A DNA stretch of 64,000 nt from NCBI GenBank assembly GCA_036365455.1, contig JAWQUS010000016.1:14159001-14223000 (forward strand), read 5' to 3'. The stretch is from Macrosoma leucophasiata (taxonomy: Eukaryota; Arthropoda; Insecta; Lepidoptera; Hedylidae). Positions 61,701 to 64,000 of this stretch are shown piece after piece (positions within the stretch are counted from its first letter, which is position 1; each line of letters begins with the position of its first letter). The notes beneath the pieces are model-generated. The model had not been told where the DNA came from. It was given only the letters and a program-made list of their open reading frames with translations, and did no database searches. Made by a program: the position numbers and the translations under genes.

Positions 61701-62955
61701 CTTTTTTCATCAAACCTATTGGTACGTATGAGGTCTATAGATTAGTATTTGAAAATGACGGCAAGATTATAAACCATTTTTTCCCAAAATCAACTTCTTG
61801 AAAATTATAGGTACACTTCTTAAGTGGTAAAATGAATGTAACTTTTAAAATTGAGTGAGAAATCTAAAAAAAATCCTGTAGTTCTTAATAAAAACTTTAA
61901 ACGAATCACTACTGATCATTCAAAAGTTCTTGGGATATGATATATTTTTATATATGTATAATATATTTTTTTTAATACGAGTACATATTTTCAATTTTAA
62001 AGTTTTTTCAAAAACTGCAAATATAACTTTGATTATTCACTTTTACACCGAACATACATAACATACGAACATACCCTCATTCACCCAAAATATCTTTCTT
62101 ACATCTGCATTACGAACGCGATTGGTAATATAATCGCTATCATCGATACACCGTATAAAATATGTCGCGCATAGATCTGGCTAAATAAATATACAACTAA
62201 GTACCTCGAAGACGACTGTCTTACACTAAGCATTAATTGTATTATATTATAATTATGAAAAAAGGCATGCTAAGATGGTTCGGGCATATAGAAAGAATGT
62301 CGAATGAGCGAATGACTAAACAGATATACAATGCGAATGTGGATGGTTGCAGAGGCCCAGGAAGACCAAGGCTGACCTACCATGACCAAATAGGTCGAGT
62401 TCTGTCTGATGGTGGGGTCAAAAGTCTTAGGAATCGGCGTGCATGTATGAAGAGAATGTTCATCATTCTCTTCATACATGCACGCGGTAGACGAAGCACG
62501 AGAGGTTTGTCAGAACCGGGATGTCTGGCGCTCTACACTCTCTGCCTACCCCGTTAGGGACCTGGCGTGAAGATACATACATACATAATTATGTCTGTCT
62601 GTCTGTGTCTTAGTGGTCTGACAGTTACATGTAGTGTAATTTAGGATTTTTTTTTTTTAATTTCAAAAATGTCGTCTCTCACTCTATTTTTTTTTAGGAA
62701 ATGAATATTAAAATTTACAAATGTAATATGTAAGTCTTTTCCTAAACCGATAAGTATGAACATTTTGCAATGTTTTGTTATATGACTATTGATTCTGTTT
62801 TTCAGGTTATCTCTTCATGTGAATAATTAATTATGTTATCTAATACACTTACATGATCGTAATGTTCTAGTAAGAGCGTTGTCCTTCCTTTGCTGTGGCA
62901 CCTGGGTCTTTTGTCCCAGGAGATTGTGCGCTTGCGCTTCATTCAAATCGTCCAT
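31514..62955 (-). CDS. SLC17-type anion transporter (putative phosphate cotransporter), 9 exons, 532 aa
   Basis: Nine minus-strand exons join with full phase agreement to 1599 nt (532 codons plus stop): 62955-62853, 43074-42866, 41009-40773, 39512-39306, 37276-37109, 35115-34899, 33913-33792, 33002-32886 and 31732-31514. The product has about 12 hydrophobic segments. Family signatures are IPQRYVFGVMGLLGVCNAYT (helix 1), GGYLAERFGGKWTLGVGLLS (helices 2-3), FILRVLQGMGEGPTMPA with the conserved helix-4 Arg, and FGSFMSGILL. Two N-glycosylation sequons (NHT, NIT) lie in the first outer loop, as in SLC17 proteins. It resembles insect 'putative inorganic phosphate cotransporters' (Picot-like); the substrate cannot be read from sequence. 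Intron 1 is about 19.8 kb and contains the Pao retrotransposon in the same orientation. Confidence 0.9.
31795..32080 (+). repeat. family B repeat, full length
   Basis: It runs from TACTGGTGGTAGAGC to CCATTACATAAAAAAAA. It begins about 60 bp from exon 9 and is antisense to the transporter gene. Confidence 0.75.
32082..32313 (+). repeat. family B repeat, diverged tandem copy
   Basis: It follows the previous copy directly, retains CTATCGTGTTCCGG and GGCTGCAGTCATCACTTAAC, and ends CCTTACATAAAAAAG. Confidence 0.65.
32886..33002 (-). CDS. SLC17-type transporter exon 8
   Basis: The acceptor is CCTTTTCAG and the donor is GAC|GTAAGT. Its 39 codons contain VNALDLAPNYAGTLTSLVN, a strongly conserved SLC17 segment before helix 11. 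Confidence 0.92.
33285..33420 (+). repeat. interspersed repeat family H
   Basis: The same block order as 28385-28540: AAAACAAAGTCTCCCGTCGC, a CTGT repeat, and ACGGATTTTCATGCAGTTTT. Confidence 0.6.
33792..33913 (-). CDS. SLC17-type transporter exon 7
   Basis: The acceptor is TATTTTACAG and the donor is AAG|GTAATT. It has 2 nt plus 40 codons, for helices 9-10 (SYSGCDRNAAMIYFVLSMAL). Confidence 0.9.
34466..34812 (+). repeat. interspersed repeat family E with (CTGT)n and (CATA)n
   Basis: A CTGT microsatellite leads into GGCGGGGCTAATCTTGGGAA and GGAGTAACTTAGGCTAC. That last block occurs twice, separated by a (CATA)n run, so the copy is internally duplicated. It ends GCTGCGCCCACGACTTCGTC ... GCGGGCACAGCTAGTT. 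Confidence 0.6.
34899..35115 (-). CDS. SLC17-type transporter exon 6
   Basis: The acceptor is TTATTTACAG and the donor is ATTG|GTAAAT. It has 72 codons plus 1 nt, with VGHDWGYYTMVTDLPKY and helix 8. Confidence 0.9.
35116..36559. other. SLC17-type gene intron, nothing recognised
   Basis: AT-rich intronic sequence between exons 6 and 5, with no coherent repeat or coding signal. Confidence 0.4.
36560..36955 (-). pseudogene. RTE-like LINE, C-terminal reverse transcriptase remnant
   Basis: The minus strand reads SLTMGLIRKLKVTKGE, then RLNEEILMRTKLTD and KLKWQWGGYRHKLL. After frameshifts it gives PPRWTDDLVKV-type and APQDRSSW-type pieces. The GLI.KLKVT...NEEI..RT...D...KLKWQW order is that of RTE-type LINE ORF C-termini. 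Stops and shifts show it is dead. It lies in an intron of the transporter gene. Confidence 0.6.
37109..37276 (-). CDS. SLC17-type transporter exon 5
   Basis: The acceptor is ATCCTTTTCAG and the donor is GCT|GTGAGT. Its 56 codons encode the central cytosolic loop (STPNTHPYISKKELSYL) and the start of helix 7 (SAPAWALVCAA). Confidence 0.9.
37570..38140 (-). pseudogene. Jockey-like LINE, C-terminal remnant
   Basis: The minus strand reads LASKKLGVLNKARQFFTSGQ and QLFKAQVRPHLEYCSHLWAG, a typical Jockey-clade end of the reverse transcriptase ORF. Downstream of the shift, pieces with TMASALLNCSTWCHRLFSYT continue. Several frameshifts are present. It lies in intron 4 of the transporter gene. Confidence 0.65.
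38142..38358 (-). repeat. SINE family C, tRNA-headed, full length
   Basis: On the minus strand it opens with a tRNA-like head (A-box-like TTAGTCCAGCGGTG, B box GGGTTCGATCCCC). It continues ACAGATATTTGTTTCGGGTC and TGGGTGTTTGTGTATG, and ends GAGTGTAAGCGTATTTTATT. Further copies are at 48536, 43511 and 45017. Confidence 0.75.
39306..39512 (-). CDS. SLC17-type transporter exon 4
   Basis: The acceptor is CTTTACAG and the donor is TGG|GTGAGT. Its 69 codons encode GPTMPALMIMLARWVPPHER and helices 5-6 (VFGGAQIGNIFGSFMSGILL). Confidence 0.92.
39718..39940 (+). repeat. interspersed repeat sharing sequence with 2519-2775
   Basis: It contains CACTCCGCCAAAATTCCATA, GTGTATTTACACG and GGTTGGGTGAGGC, in the same order as the copy at 2519. 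The class is unknown. Confidence 0.6.
40773..41009 (-). CDS. SLC17-type transporter exon 3
   Basis: The acceptor is TTGAATTTCAG and the donor is GAG|GTAAGG. Its 79 codons encode helices 2-4 with GFYYGYAMTQVPGGYLAERF and FILRVLQGMGE. Confidence 0.92.
41305..41530. repeat. fragments of the LINE tail seen at 62255-62575
   Basis: 41308-41345 is the inverse of the element's end (CACGCCAGGTCCCTTAC). 41440-41530 carries GAATGAGCGAATGACTAAAC and GATGGTTGCAGAG in the forward direction. The two pieces therefore face each other. Confidence 0.55.
41945..42453 (+). repeat. GC-rich block, probably LINE-derived
   Basis: An abrupt island of higher GC in AT-rich intron DNA. It contains an inner inverted pair around 42140-42190 (GCAGAAATTTAG / CTAAATTTCTGG). 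It looks like the untranslated 5' part of an R1-type LINE; that is an inference from composition and style only. Confidence 0.35.
42454..42501. repeat. strong hairpin, 22-bp arms
   Basis: AGCTAGTCCCCCCAGTTCAC is followed by a short ATAT loop and the inverse arm ending GGGGGGACTAGCT. There is one mismatch in 22. It closes the GC-rich block and touches a family B copy. Confidence 0.8.
42506..42724 (+). repeat. family B repeat, 5'-truncated
   Basis: It runs from TTGCCGCTAAATTGTAGTG to CCATTACTTAAAAAAAA. It begins directly after the 42454-42501 hairpin. Confidence 0.72.
42866..43074 (-). CDS. SLC17-type transporter exon 2
   Basis: The acceptor is TTATTTTAG and the donor is CCA|GTAAGT. It encodes helix 1 (IPQRYVFGVMGLLGVCNAY, then MRVCLNLAITQMV) and the glycosylated outer loop with NHTK and NITT. 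Confidence 0.9.
43167..43312. mobile_element. MITE ending CCCCCTTATTCATAAA
   Basis: Perfect 16-bp inverted ends (CCCCCTTATTCATAAA) bound a 146-bp element. The interior is also partly self-complementary (TTTGTCTTTTTC / GAAAAAGACAAA). It lies 92 bp upstream of transporter exon 2. The superfamily is not assigned. Confidence 0.75.
43320..43510 (+). repeat. family B repeat, strongly diverged
   Basis: It retains GATGATAGAGTTCCAA, GGAGCTCGAGTGCGTAGGCG and CACTGTCGTGTTTCGGTGAG, and ends in an A run. Confidence 0.55.
43511..43608 (-). repeat. SINE family C, 3' part
   Basis: It begins CGCTTACACTCACAGCCCC and ends CACCCAGACACGAAACAAAT. The tRNA-like head is missing, replaced by a family E copy. Confidence 0.65.
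43610..43800 (+). repeat. interspersed repeat family E
   Basis: GGCGGGGCTTATCTTGGGAA, then GATAAGGAGTAACTTAGGCT, then GCGCCGACGACTTCGTTCGG. It follows directly on a truncated family C copy. Confidence 0.6.
44243..44530 (-). repeat. interspersed repeat family E, inverted
   Basis: It contains the complement of the E core: AAAGTCCCGTCAAAATCGGT, then CAAGATTATCCCCGCC and CAGACAGACAGAC. Confidence 0.55.
44556..44760 (+). repeat. interspersed repeat family D, short
   Basis: It begins ACTAGCGGCCTGCTCCGGCT and keeps GTGCAATGTTACCTAC. It is truncated inside, compared with 10290-10651. Confidence 0.5.
44761..45005 (-). repeat. RTE-like repeat family I, inverted
   Basis: It begins AAAAATCAATTCCTGTTCGT and ends AGTTTGCCGGGTCAGCTAGT. 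A forward copy of the inner part is at 40330-40460. Confidence 0.55.
45017..45120 (-). repeat. SINE family C, head part
   Basis: CCCGAAACAAATATCTGTAG through CTAACCGGGTCGTC. The B box is diverged (GGGAATCAAACCC on this strand). Confidence 0.6.
45125..45240 (-). repeat. interspersed repeat family G, inverted
   Basis: CCATAATCGCCACGCTTGGC through CTACCGTCCTATTGAAATGG. It is the complement of the block at 14091-14345. Confidence 0.5.
45795..46090 (+). repeat. SINE family A, full length reference copy
   Basis: The head CGCCTCAGTAGCCTAGTGGT holds an A box and CTGGGTTCGATTCCCGGG a B box, so it is tRNA-derived. The body has TTTTCCATTTTCTGGAAA, CCCGGAGATGTCAACAG and ACGTAACCGGCGAATCGTGG. The tail is GGGGATTACAGGCGTGAAG. 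It lies in intron 1 of the transporter gene. Confidence 0.82.
46977..47284. mobile_element. inverted-repeat element, about 300 bp, GC-rich termini
   Basis: The left end GAGCAACACAGGCTACGGAC, continuing CGCGGCGGACCGGAGGGAAG and TAGCCATA, is repeated inverted at 47229-47284 (TATGGCTACTCCCCTCCGGT ... GTGTTGCTC) with several changes. The arms are about 50 bp around an AT-rich core. There is no clear target duplication. Confidence 0.65.
47465..47830 (+). repeat. GC-rich repeat, LINE 5'-region-like
   Basis: It contains GGGGTATTCTCTGCCTGTCA and TAAGAGGCGACTAAAAGGGA, then a GC-rich stretch to AGAGAGCCGGTTAACTG. The style is that of 5' untranslated regions of R1-type LINEs; no ORF is supported. Confidence 0.35.
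48341..48787 (+). repeat. family B repeat interrupted by SINE C
   Basis: The 5' part (TTTACTGGTGGTAGAGTTCC to CCAGTAATCACTTTT) and the 3' part (ACATAACATCATTGTGAGCT to TTCTTACATTAAAAAAT) together make a family B copy. The middle, 48536-48728, is a family C SINE. Confidence 0.7.
48536..48728 (+). repeat. SINE family C nested in family B
   Basis: The head contains CGGAGGGTTGCGGCTTCGAT and a B-box-like GCTTCGATCCCCGC. It continues AGATATTTGTTTCGGGTCTG and ends GTAAGCGTATTTTATTTTAT with a TTTA-rich tail. Confidence 0.72.
49080..49370 (+). repeat. family B repeat, full length reference copy
   Basis: It opens TTACTGGTGGTAGAGCTCCA, continues GACGGAGCTCGCGGGCGTAG and GTGTTCAGCACTATCGTGTT, and ends TTATTACATAAAAAAAAAA. 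No pol III boxes were recognised, so it is not clearly a SINE; the A-rich 3' end suggests retroposition. Confidence 0.78.
49550..49656 (+). repeat. family B repeat, internal fragment
   Basis: AATGTACGGCCCTGTAATTT to GGTGTCTATAG. It is cut off exactly where the next full copy begins, which suggests that the copy at 49658 inserted into or recombined with it. Confidence 0.65.
49658..49915 (+). repeat. family B repeat, nearly full length
   Basis: It begins TTTACTGGTGGTAGAGCTCC and ends TCCATTACATAAAAAAAAG. A 30-40-bp internal deletion lies before GGCTGCAGTCATCACTTAAC. Confidence 0.75.
50046..50132 (-). mobile_element. half copy of the 29432-29613 MITE
   Basis: GCGAAAGAGATAACGCTATA, continuing CAGACCCGAAATAAGCCGAA, and the end GATGTGCAATATTTCTTGTT ... 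ACTGT are the inverse of the left half of that MITE. Confidence 0.6.
50328..50590 (+). repeat. interspersed repeat family F
   Basis: It starts TTTTAGAGTTCCGTACC and ends near CGCCCACTTGGCCGATGG. It has the CTGTCTGTCAGTCTGTCTGT stretch and GGTACGGAACCC as in other copies. Confidence 0.6.
51173..51177. repeat. target-site duplication CCATC, left copy
   Basis: CCATC immediately precedes the left LTR and is repeated immediately after the right LTR. Confidence 0.9.
51178..52093 (-). repeat. Pao 3' LTR
   Basis: The 916-bp LTR, 3' in the element's orientation, is aligned base by base with 58030-58944. The only difference seen is one extra A near 51661. It contains seven ATTGG/CCAAT motifs: 51446, 51467, 51518, 51536, 51561, 51899 and 51982. 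Confidence 0.96.
52094..52101 (-). promoter_or_regulatory. polypurine tract of the Pao element
   Basis: GGGAGAAA on the minus strand directly abuts the 3' LTR, 6 bp after the Gag-Pol stop codon. It is short but correctly placed. Confidence 0.65.
52108..58044 (-). CDS. Pao Gag-Pol polyprotein, 1978 codons, intact
   Basis: One open frame encodes all proteins of the element; the likely true start is the Met at residue 24 (codon 57975-57973), outside the LTR and PBS. Order along the frame: a Thr/Ser/Ala-rich N-terminus; a DUF1759-like Gag region (about 345-500); a CX2CX4HX4C zinc knuckle (551-564) and a second Cys/His cluster (585-603); an aspartic protease with LLDDGST (668-674). Then come reverse transcriptase (about 935-1110, YVDD at 1080-1083); RNase H (FTDASE at 1263, PRLELQ, WTDS, ADDATR); an integrase zinc domain (H1610, H1614/1615, C1645, C1648); an integrase core with D1681, D1743 and E1789; and a DUF5641 C-terminal domain (about 1865-1965). 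No stop or frameshift breaks it, and all catalytic residues looked for are present. Confidence 0.96.
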   Translation of the reverse strand: MSCLTFFGPSSRIRRNYAVYAVKMPITRSTGRGRTQPSTAESSPTTEESTQSGTTETTSSANNTSTEATTTTATSASASTSKTTETERKKSNNPSDPSTAPGPSAVERRAVNPSPAPGPSAVEPRAGNPSAVNPYSKGTAASVVNPKTVASAATASTVVASAVIRSAAAEQTASSQMKKQGVTPQIEQEAMKNLNKPRSRRSTKSSKLAKAKENLARVQVELAQAQIAVIEAESDNEDDGSVFTQIEQHDRIDAWLQNQPQAPTMFAIEPIRRIEAEEIRRSPIEAEQQQYGQQQQQQNYYRAAPSFTPHQQPPAGPQPSSELVLLADAISQFAKTANKPRAIELPIFNGAYQDWLYFRAAYQETENLHTKLENLNRLRRNLKGKAREAVEAQLITNSDPSIIMETLEARFGRPDAIAAAEIETLRALPRLTESPRDICIYSTKISNVVATLQALNCIYYLYNPEVGRSIVEKMASTLRFKFYEFAALLPRETPELIKLQRFLKREAEICGPYAQPEIVTTQYQQSSQQSSHLNRRNHRVNTVTEKPIVKCPVCEETGHAVINCDIFKKQNSNERWDTAKNHRLCFKCLRYRSKTHFCQQRVCGIDGCKYYHNRMLHFRRSASKPEDDHTEKTEAINSAWVSAGRQSYLKIIPVTASGPDGEIDTYALLDDGSTVTLIDNSIADKIGATGPVEPLRIEAINSLKTGESASRRVSITLRGVNNRKESIQARTVKNLHVTAQEVSRRRIKECRHLRGITNFITYSEAKPGILIGQDNCHLLLSTKVKKGTKNQPVASLTPLGWVLHGSHSNASNSVDFVHHLTEEPTDENLDDMMKQYFAMDSLGITPKKPQSDPEEKALRILQRNTAQREDGKYETSLLWKTEEATLPDNKQNSLKRLYSIEKKLDRDDGLKKKYTEQMEALISKGYAERAPEQKTENRTWYLPHFGVVNPMKPGKLRVVHDAAAKTKGVSLNDLLLKGPDLLQSLPGVVMRFRQHCIAVTADIGEMFMQVKLRTEDRDALRYLWRGDRRDDRPPEEYRMTSLIFGASSSPATAIYVKNINAEKHRETHPEAVKAIIEKHYVDDYLDSFKNIEDAVRITTEVRNIQKKANYELKQWKSNSTYLLEAIGEIESTDSIEFHSTEDKIERVLGLVWKPKTDEFTFNLNMARIPSALIEGQTPTKRQALRIVMSLFDPLGFASPVTIIAKQMLQEVWRRGTSWDDEIDEDLATEWRDWLTHLKSLADVTIPRCYVGYSDATTLQLHIFTDASESAYAAILFWRTIAPNGEVNVSLVIAKAKVAPLKLTSIPRLELQAAVLGVRLAETVIREHERKPDSKTFWTDSRTVLSWIKTGPRAYKPYVAHRLAAIEETSTVNEWRWIPSKQNVADDATRKVPPSFNKHHRWYTGPEFLLGPENTWPADTSAPAPSEPTGEEAVHLITDRNQPRLSEALPVPSRFSNWERLRYATARVLLFIQLCKPSTDTVNYSRTVKNKQQDPDWRKKMNKTVKKHIQKKTETEKKFIHVSAELLIRAEALLMRATQEETFGQEIEDIRKQKIVNKDSRLQQLSTEYTEGALRLRSRIEAIEKAPGINRSPMILDGNHHTVKLWIENIHRKLHHAGVEATVNECRQQYWILRVRPITRTIVRRCLHCRMKTQMPPYPRTGDLPSCRLAHHRRPFTYTGVDYFGPLSVSTGRSHQKRYVAIFTCLTTRAIHLEIAGSLSASSAIMALRRMVARRGCPTEIWSDNGTNLKAADKELREAIDRSTMEEAAKRKISWRFIPPGAPFMGGAWERMVRSVKTAMTATLHEKHPTEEVLHTLLIEAEYTVNSRPLTHVSVSAEDPEALTPNHFLLGGSGEVSAPGTFDDGDLQPRSSWRAAQRLADLFWDRWLREYLPGLQHRREPHDKGPTVQVGDLVQVTDPNSPRNTWLRGRVIATFPGPDGIVRTADIQTKTGILRRPVRRFIILPVRYDIAPAPVPDAE
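58008..58024 (-). promoter_or_regulatory. primer-binding site, tRNA-Tyr type
   Basis: On the plus strand TCCGGCTCGAAGGACCA reads like the 3' end of an insect tRNA-Tyr including CCA; its complement is therefore the PBS. Five bases separate it from the 5' LTR. The tRNA identity is from memory of the Drosophila tRNA-Tyr acceptor end. Confidence 0.75.
58030..58944 (-). repeat. Pao 5' LTR
   Basis: The 915-bp LTR, 5' in the element's orientation. The longest open frame of the element technically starts 15 bp inside it, but initiation downstream is more likely. Confidence 0.96.
58945..58949. repeat. target-site duplication CCATC, right copy
   Basis: The match to 51173-51177. A 5-bp duplication is usual for BEL/Pao integrases. 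Confidence 0.9.
58950..61480. other. transporter intron 1, right part, nothing coding
   Basis: AT-rich. It includes a short F-type end at about 60370-60396 (ACTCGCACTTGGCCGGTTTT) and a family I end at 61015 (CTAGCTGACCTGGCAAACG). No supported gene. Confidence 0.45.
61490..61800 (+). repeat. family F-like repeat with CTGT/CCGT run
   Basis: TTTTTAGGGTTGCGTAGCC, then a run of CTGTCTGTTTGCCTGCCTGT / CCGTCCATCCGTCCGT. This is the usual 5' part of the family. The overlapping open frames are repeat artefacts. Confidence 0.55.
62255..62575 (+). pseudogene. LINE reverse-transcriptase C-terminus with inverted insertion
   Basis: The frame MLRWFGHIERMSNERMTKQI, then GCRGPGRPRLTYHDQIGRVL and NRRACMKRM, is the common C-terminal end of a LINE endonuclease/reverse transcriptase ORF. 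After a 27-bp inverted duplication (see findings) the sequence resumes in another frame with VDEAREVCQ-like codons and ends at CTGCCTACCCCGTTAGGGAC ... GTGAAGATAC. It lies in transporter intron 1, about 280 bp from exon 1, on the opposite strand. Confidence 0.7.
62437..62485. repeat. perfect 22-bp-arm palindrome inside a LINE tail
   Basis: GCGTGCATGTATGAAGAGAA, continuing TG, is followed by a 5-nt loop TTCAT and its exact complement. No mismatch is seen. Confidence 0.9.
62853..62955 (-). CDS. SLC17-type transporter exon 1 (start codon)
   Basis: The ATG at 62955-62953 is followed by 34 codons and one T before the donor GTAAGTG. It encodes a hydrophilic cytosolic N-terminus (MDDLNEAQAHNLLGQ). 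The single T joins GC of exon 2 to make Cys. The start was chosen because the frame, donor phase and family length all fit. Confidence 0.8.
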
Positions 62956-64000
62956 TTTTATTTTAAATTTAACGTTTTCAGCTTACTTTCGTTTATCTAT
63001 TACTTCTGAAAATAAAATAAATTCGATATCAGCTGACTGGATTATAATACTATCAAAGTAGGGAAGAGTGCTTCATATATGTACAGTATATTTATTAATA
63101 CTATTTACCGTTTAAAGATGTAACGCTGATCTAGTTTGTTTAGCACTCAATTGTGTTATATTTATATTTTTAATACTTTAATTCTACTTTTATCGATATC
63201 ACAATTGTGATGTCATAATAACACGGCAATAAAAGCGCAGAATATTAGATAATAAAGGAATCGAAACATACAATATGAAGTTCGGTACTTGATTGAAAAT
63301 TTTACATTAGTATTTTACTTCTCTAATCTATACCTATTCAAGAAACGCGGACAATTTTGACTTTTCCATAGAAAATTATAAAATATCTGTTTATAATGTT
63401 TCCAAATAAGTGAAACATGAGAAGTATAATCTTAAAGTAAATAGTACATATAAATAATAGGTAGTATATAATTAAAATAAAATCTTTATTATTTTTTACT
63501 TTTCAGTTTTGAAGTCGGTTTTTCTTAACGTAGTTATATTTATTTAATACTTTTTAGTTTATTGCTGCATTGCCAATTAGATTAATGTTCACATCTGTTA
63601 AATTTGTAAAATCTGACTCTTTGAGCTTCGTGACAATTAGATACCTAATTTAAAATGTTTAGGTGTGTCGATACAATATTATTACATGACTATACGAAAT
63701 CAATGAAAAAAATGTATCCACGAAGGATTAAATAAGCTGTGTTGTGTCGTCGATGAGTAAATGTGTCATTGTCACTTGTTGTCATCTTGTTGTCATGCGC
63801 ATTAGGACTATCTAGGACGTCAGTGGATTCAACGCACTGAATGACAACTCGCCGTCTTCTTATTCCCTTAGTCTGAGGTGAAAGTAAGTGAAAAAATGCT
63901 CATAAAATAAAAACTAAGGGGCTTATTTGAATCAAATTTTTATGGGACCAATTCGAAACTATTCCGCATCAAACATAAAAAGAATTACGTAAATCGGTCC
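62956..64000. other. 5' flank of the transporter gene
   Basis: The promoter and 5' UTR should lie here. A TATAAATA on the minus strand (63166-63159) and a TCAG initiator-like site (63129-63126) are present, but their spacing of nearly 40 bp is longer than usual, so no promoter is claimed. No other gene is seen to the window end. Confidence 0.35.

Noticed and set aside
63126..63166. TATA box plus initiator for the transporter gene
   Set aside because: The spacing between the two is nearly 40 bp and the region is AT-rich, so chance occurrence is likely.

Overview
This window looks like nuclear DNA from a moth or butterfly (Lepidoptera). The genes are split by AT-rich introns with GT/AG splice sites. 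The spacers are packed with tRNA-headed SINE copies, short inverted-repeat elements, broken RTE-like and Jockey-like LINE ends, a dead mariner and an intact BEL/Pao LTR retrotransposon. The lepidopteran assignment is an inference from this repeat landscape and gene style; no species is claimed.

Three host genes can be built by joining exons with matching splice phases, plus one orphan exon pair. (1) 820-3278, plus strand: the last three coding exons of a claudin/stargazin-like four-helix membrane protein, whose 5' end lies outside the window. (2) 10798-11248, minus strand: two terminal exons of an unidentified gene with an acidic Asp/Ser/Glu-rich C-terminus, possibly derived from a repeat. 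(3) 15366-23114, plus strand: eight exons of a coiled-coil axonemal protein of the CCDC96/CFAP184 type; the initiating exon was not found. (4) 31514-62955, minus strand: a complete nine-exon gene for a 532-residue SLC17-type (phosphate/organic anion) transporter. Genes 3 and 4 are convergent.

The outstanding mobile element is a full-length BEL/Pao retrotransposon at 51178-58944 on the minus strand. It has two LTRs that differ only by a 1-bp indel, a 5-bp target duplication (CCATC), a 17-nt tRNA-Tyr-type primer-binding site and one uninterrupted 1978-codon Gag-Pol frame. It sits inside intron 1 of the SLC17 gene in the same transcriptional orientation, so it is a recent and probably polymorphic insertion.

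The rest is mostly repeats. They include a tRNA-derived SINE family (A), a second tRNA-headed SINE family (C), a very frequent roughly 290-bp A-tailed family of unknown class (B), several MITE or fold-back elements, RTE-like tails, and fragments of Jockey-like and RTE-like reverse transcriptase ends. I found no RNA gene, CRISPR array or prokaryote-type operon. Nothing here amounts to a new multi-gene system. The items most worth following up are the young Pao insertion, a perfect template-switch palindrome in a LINE tail, and the large fold-back elements.
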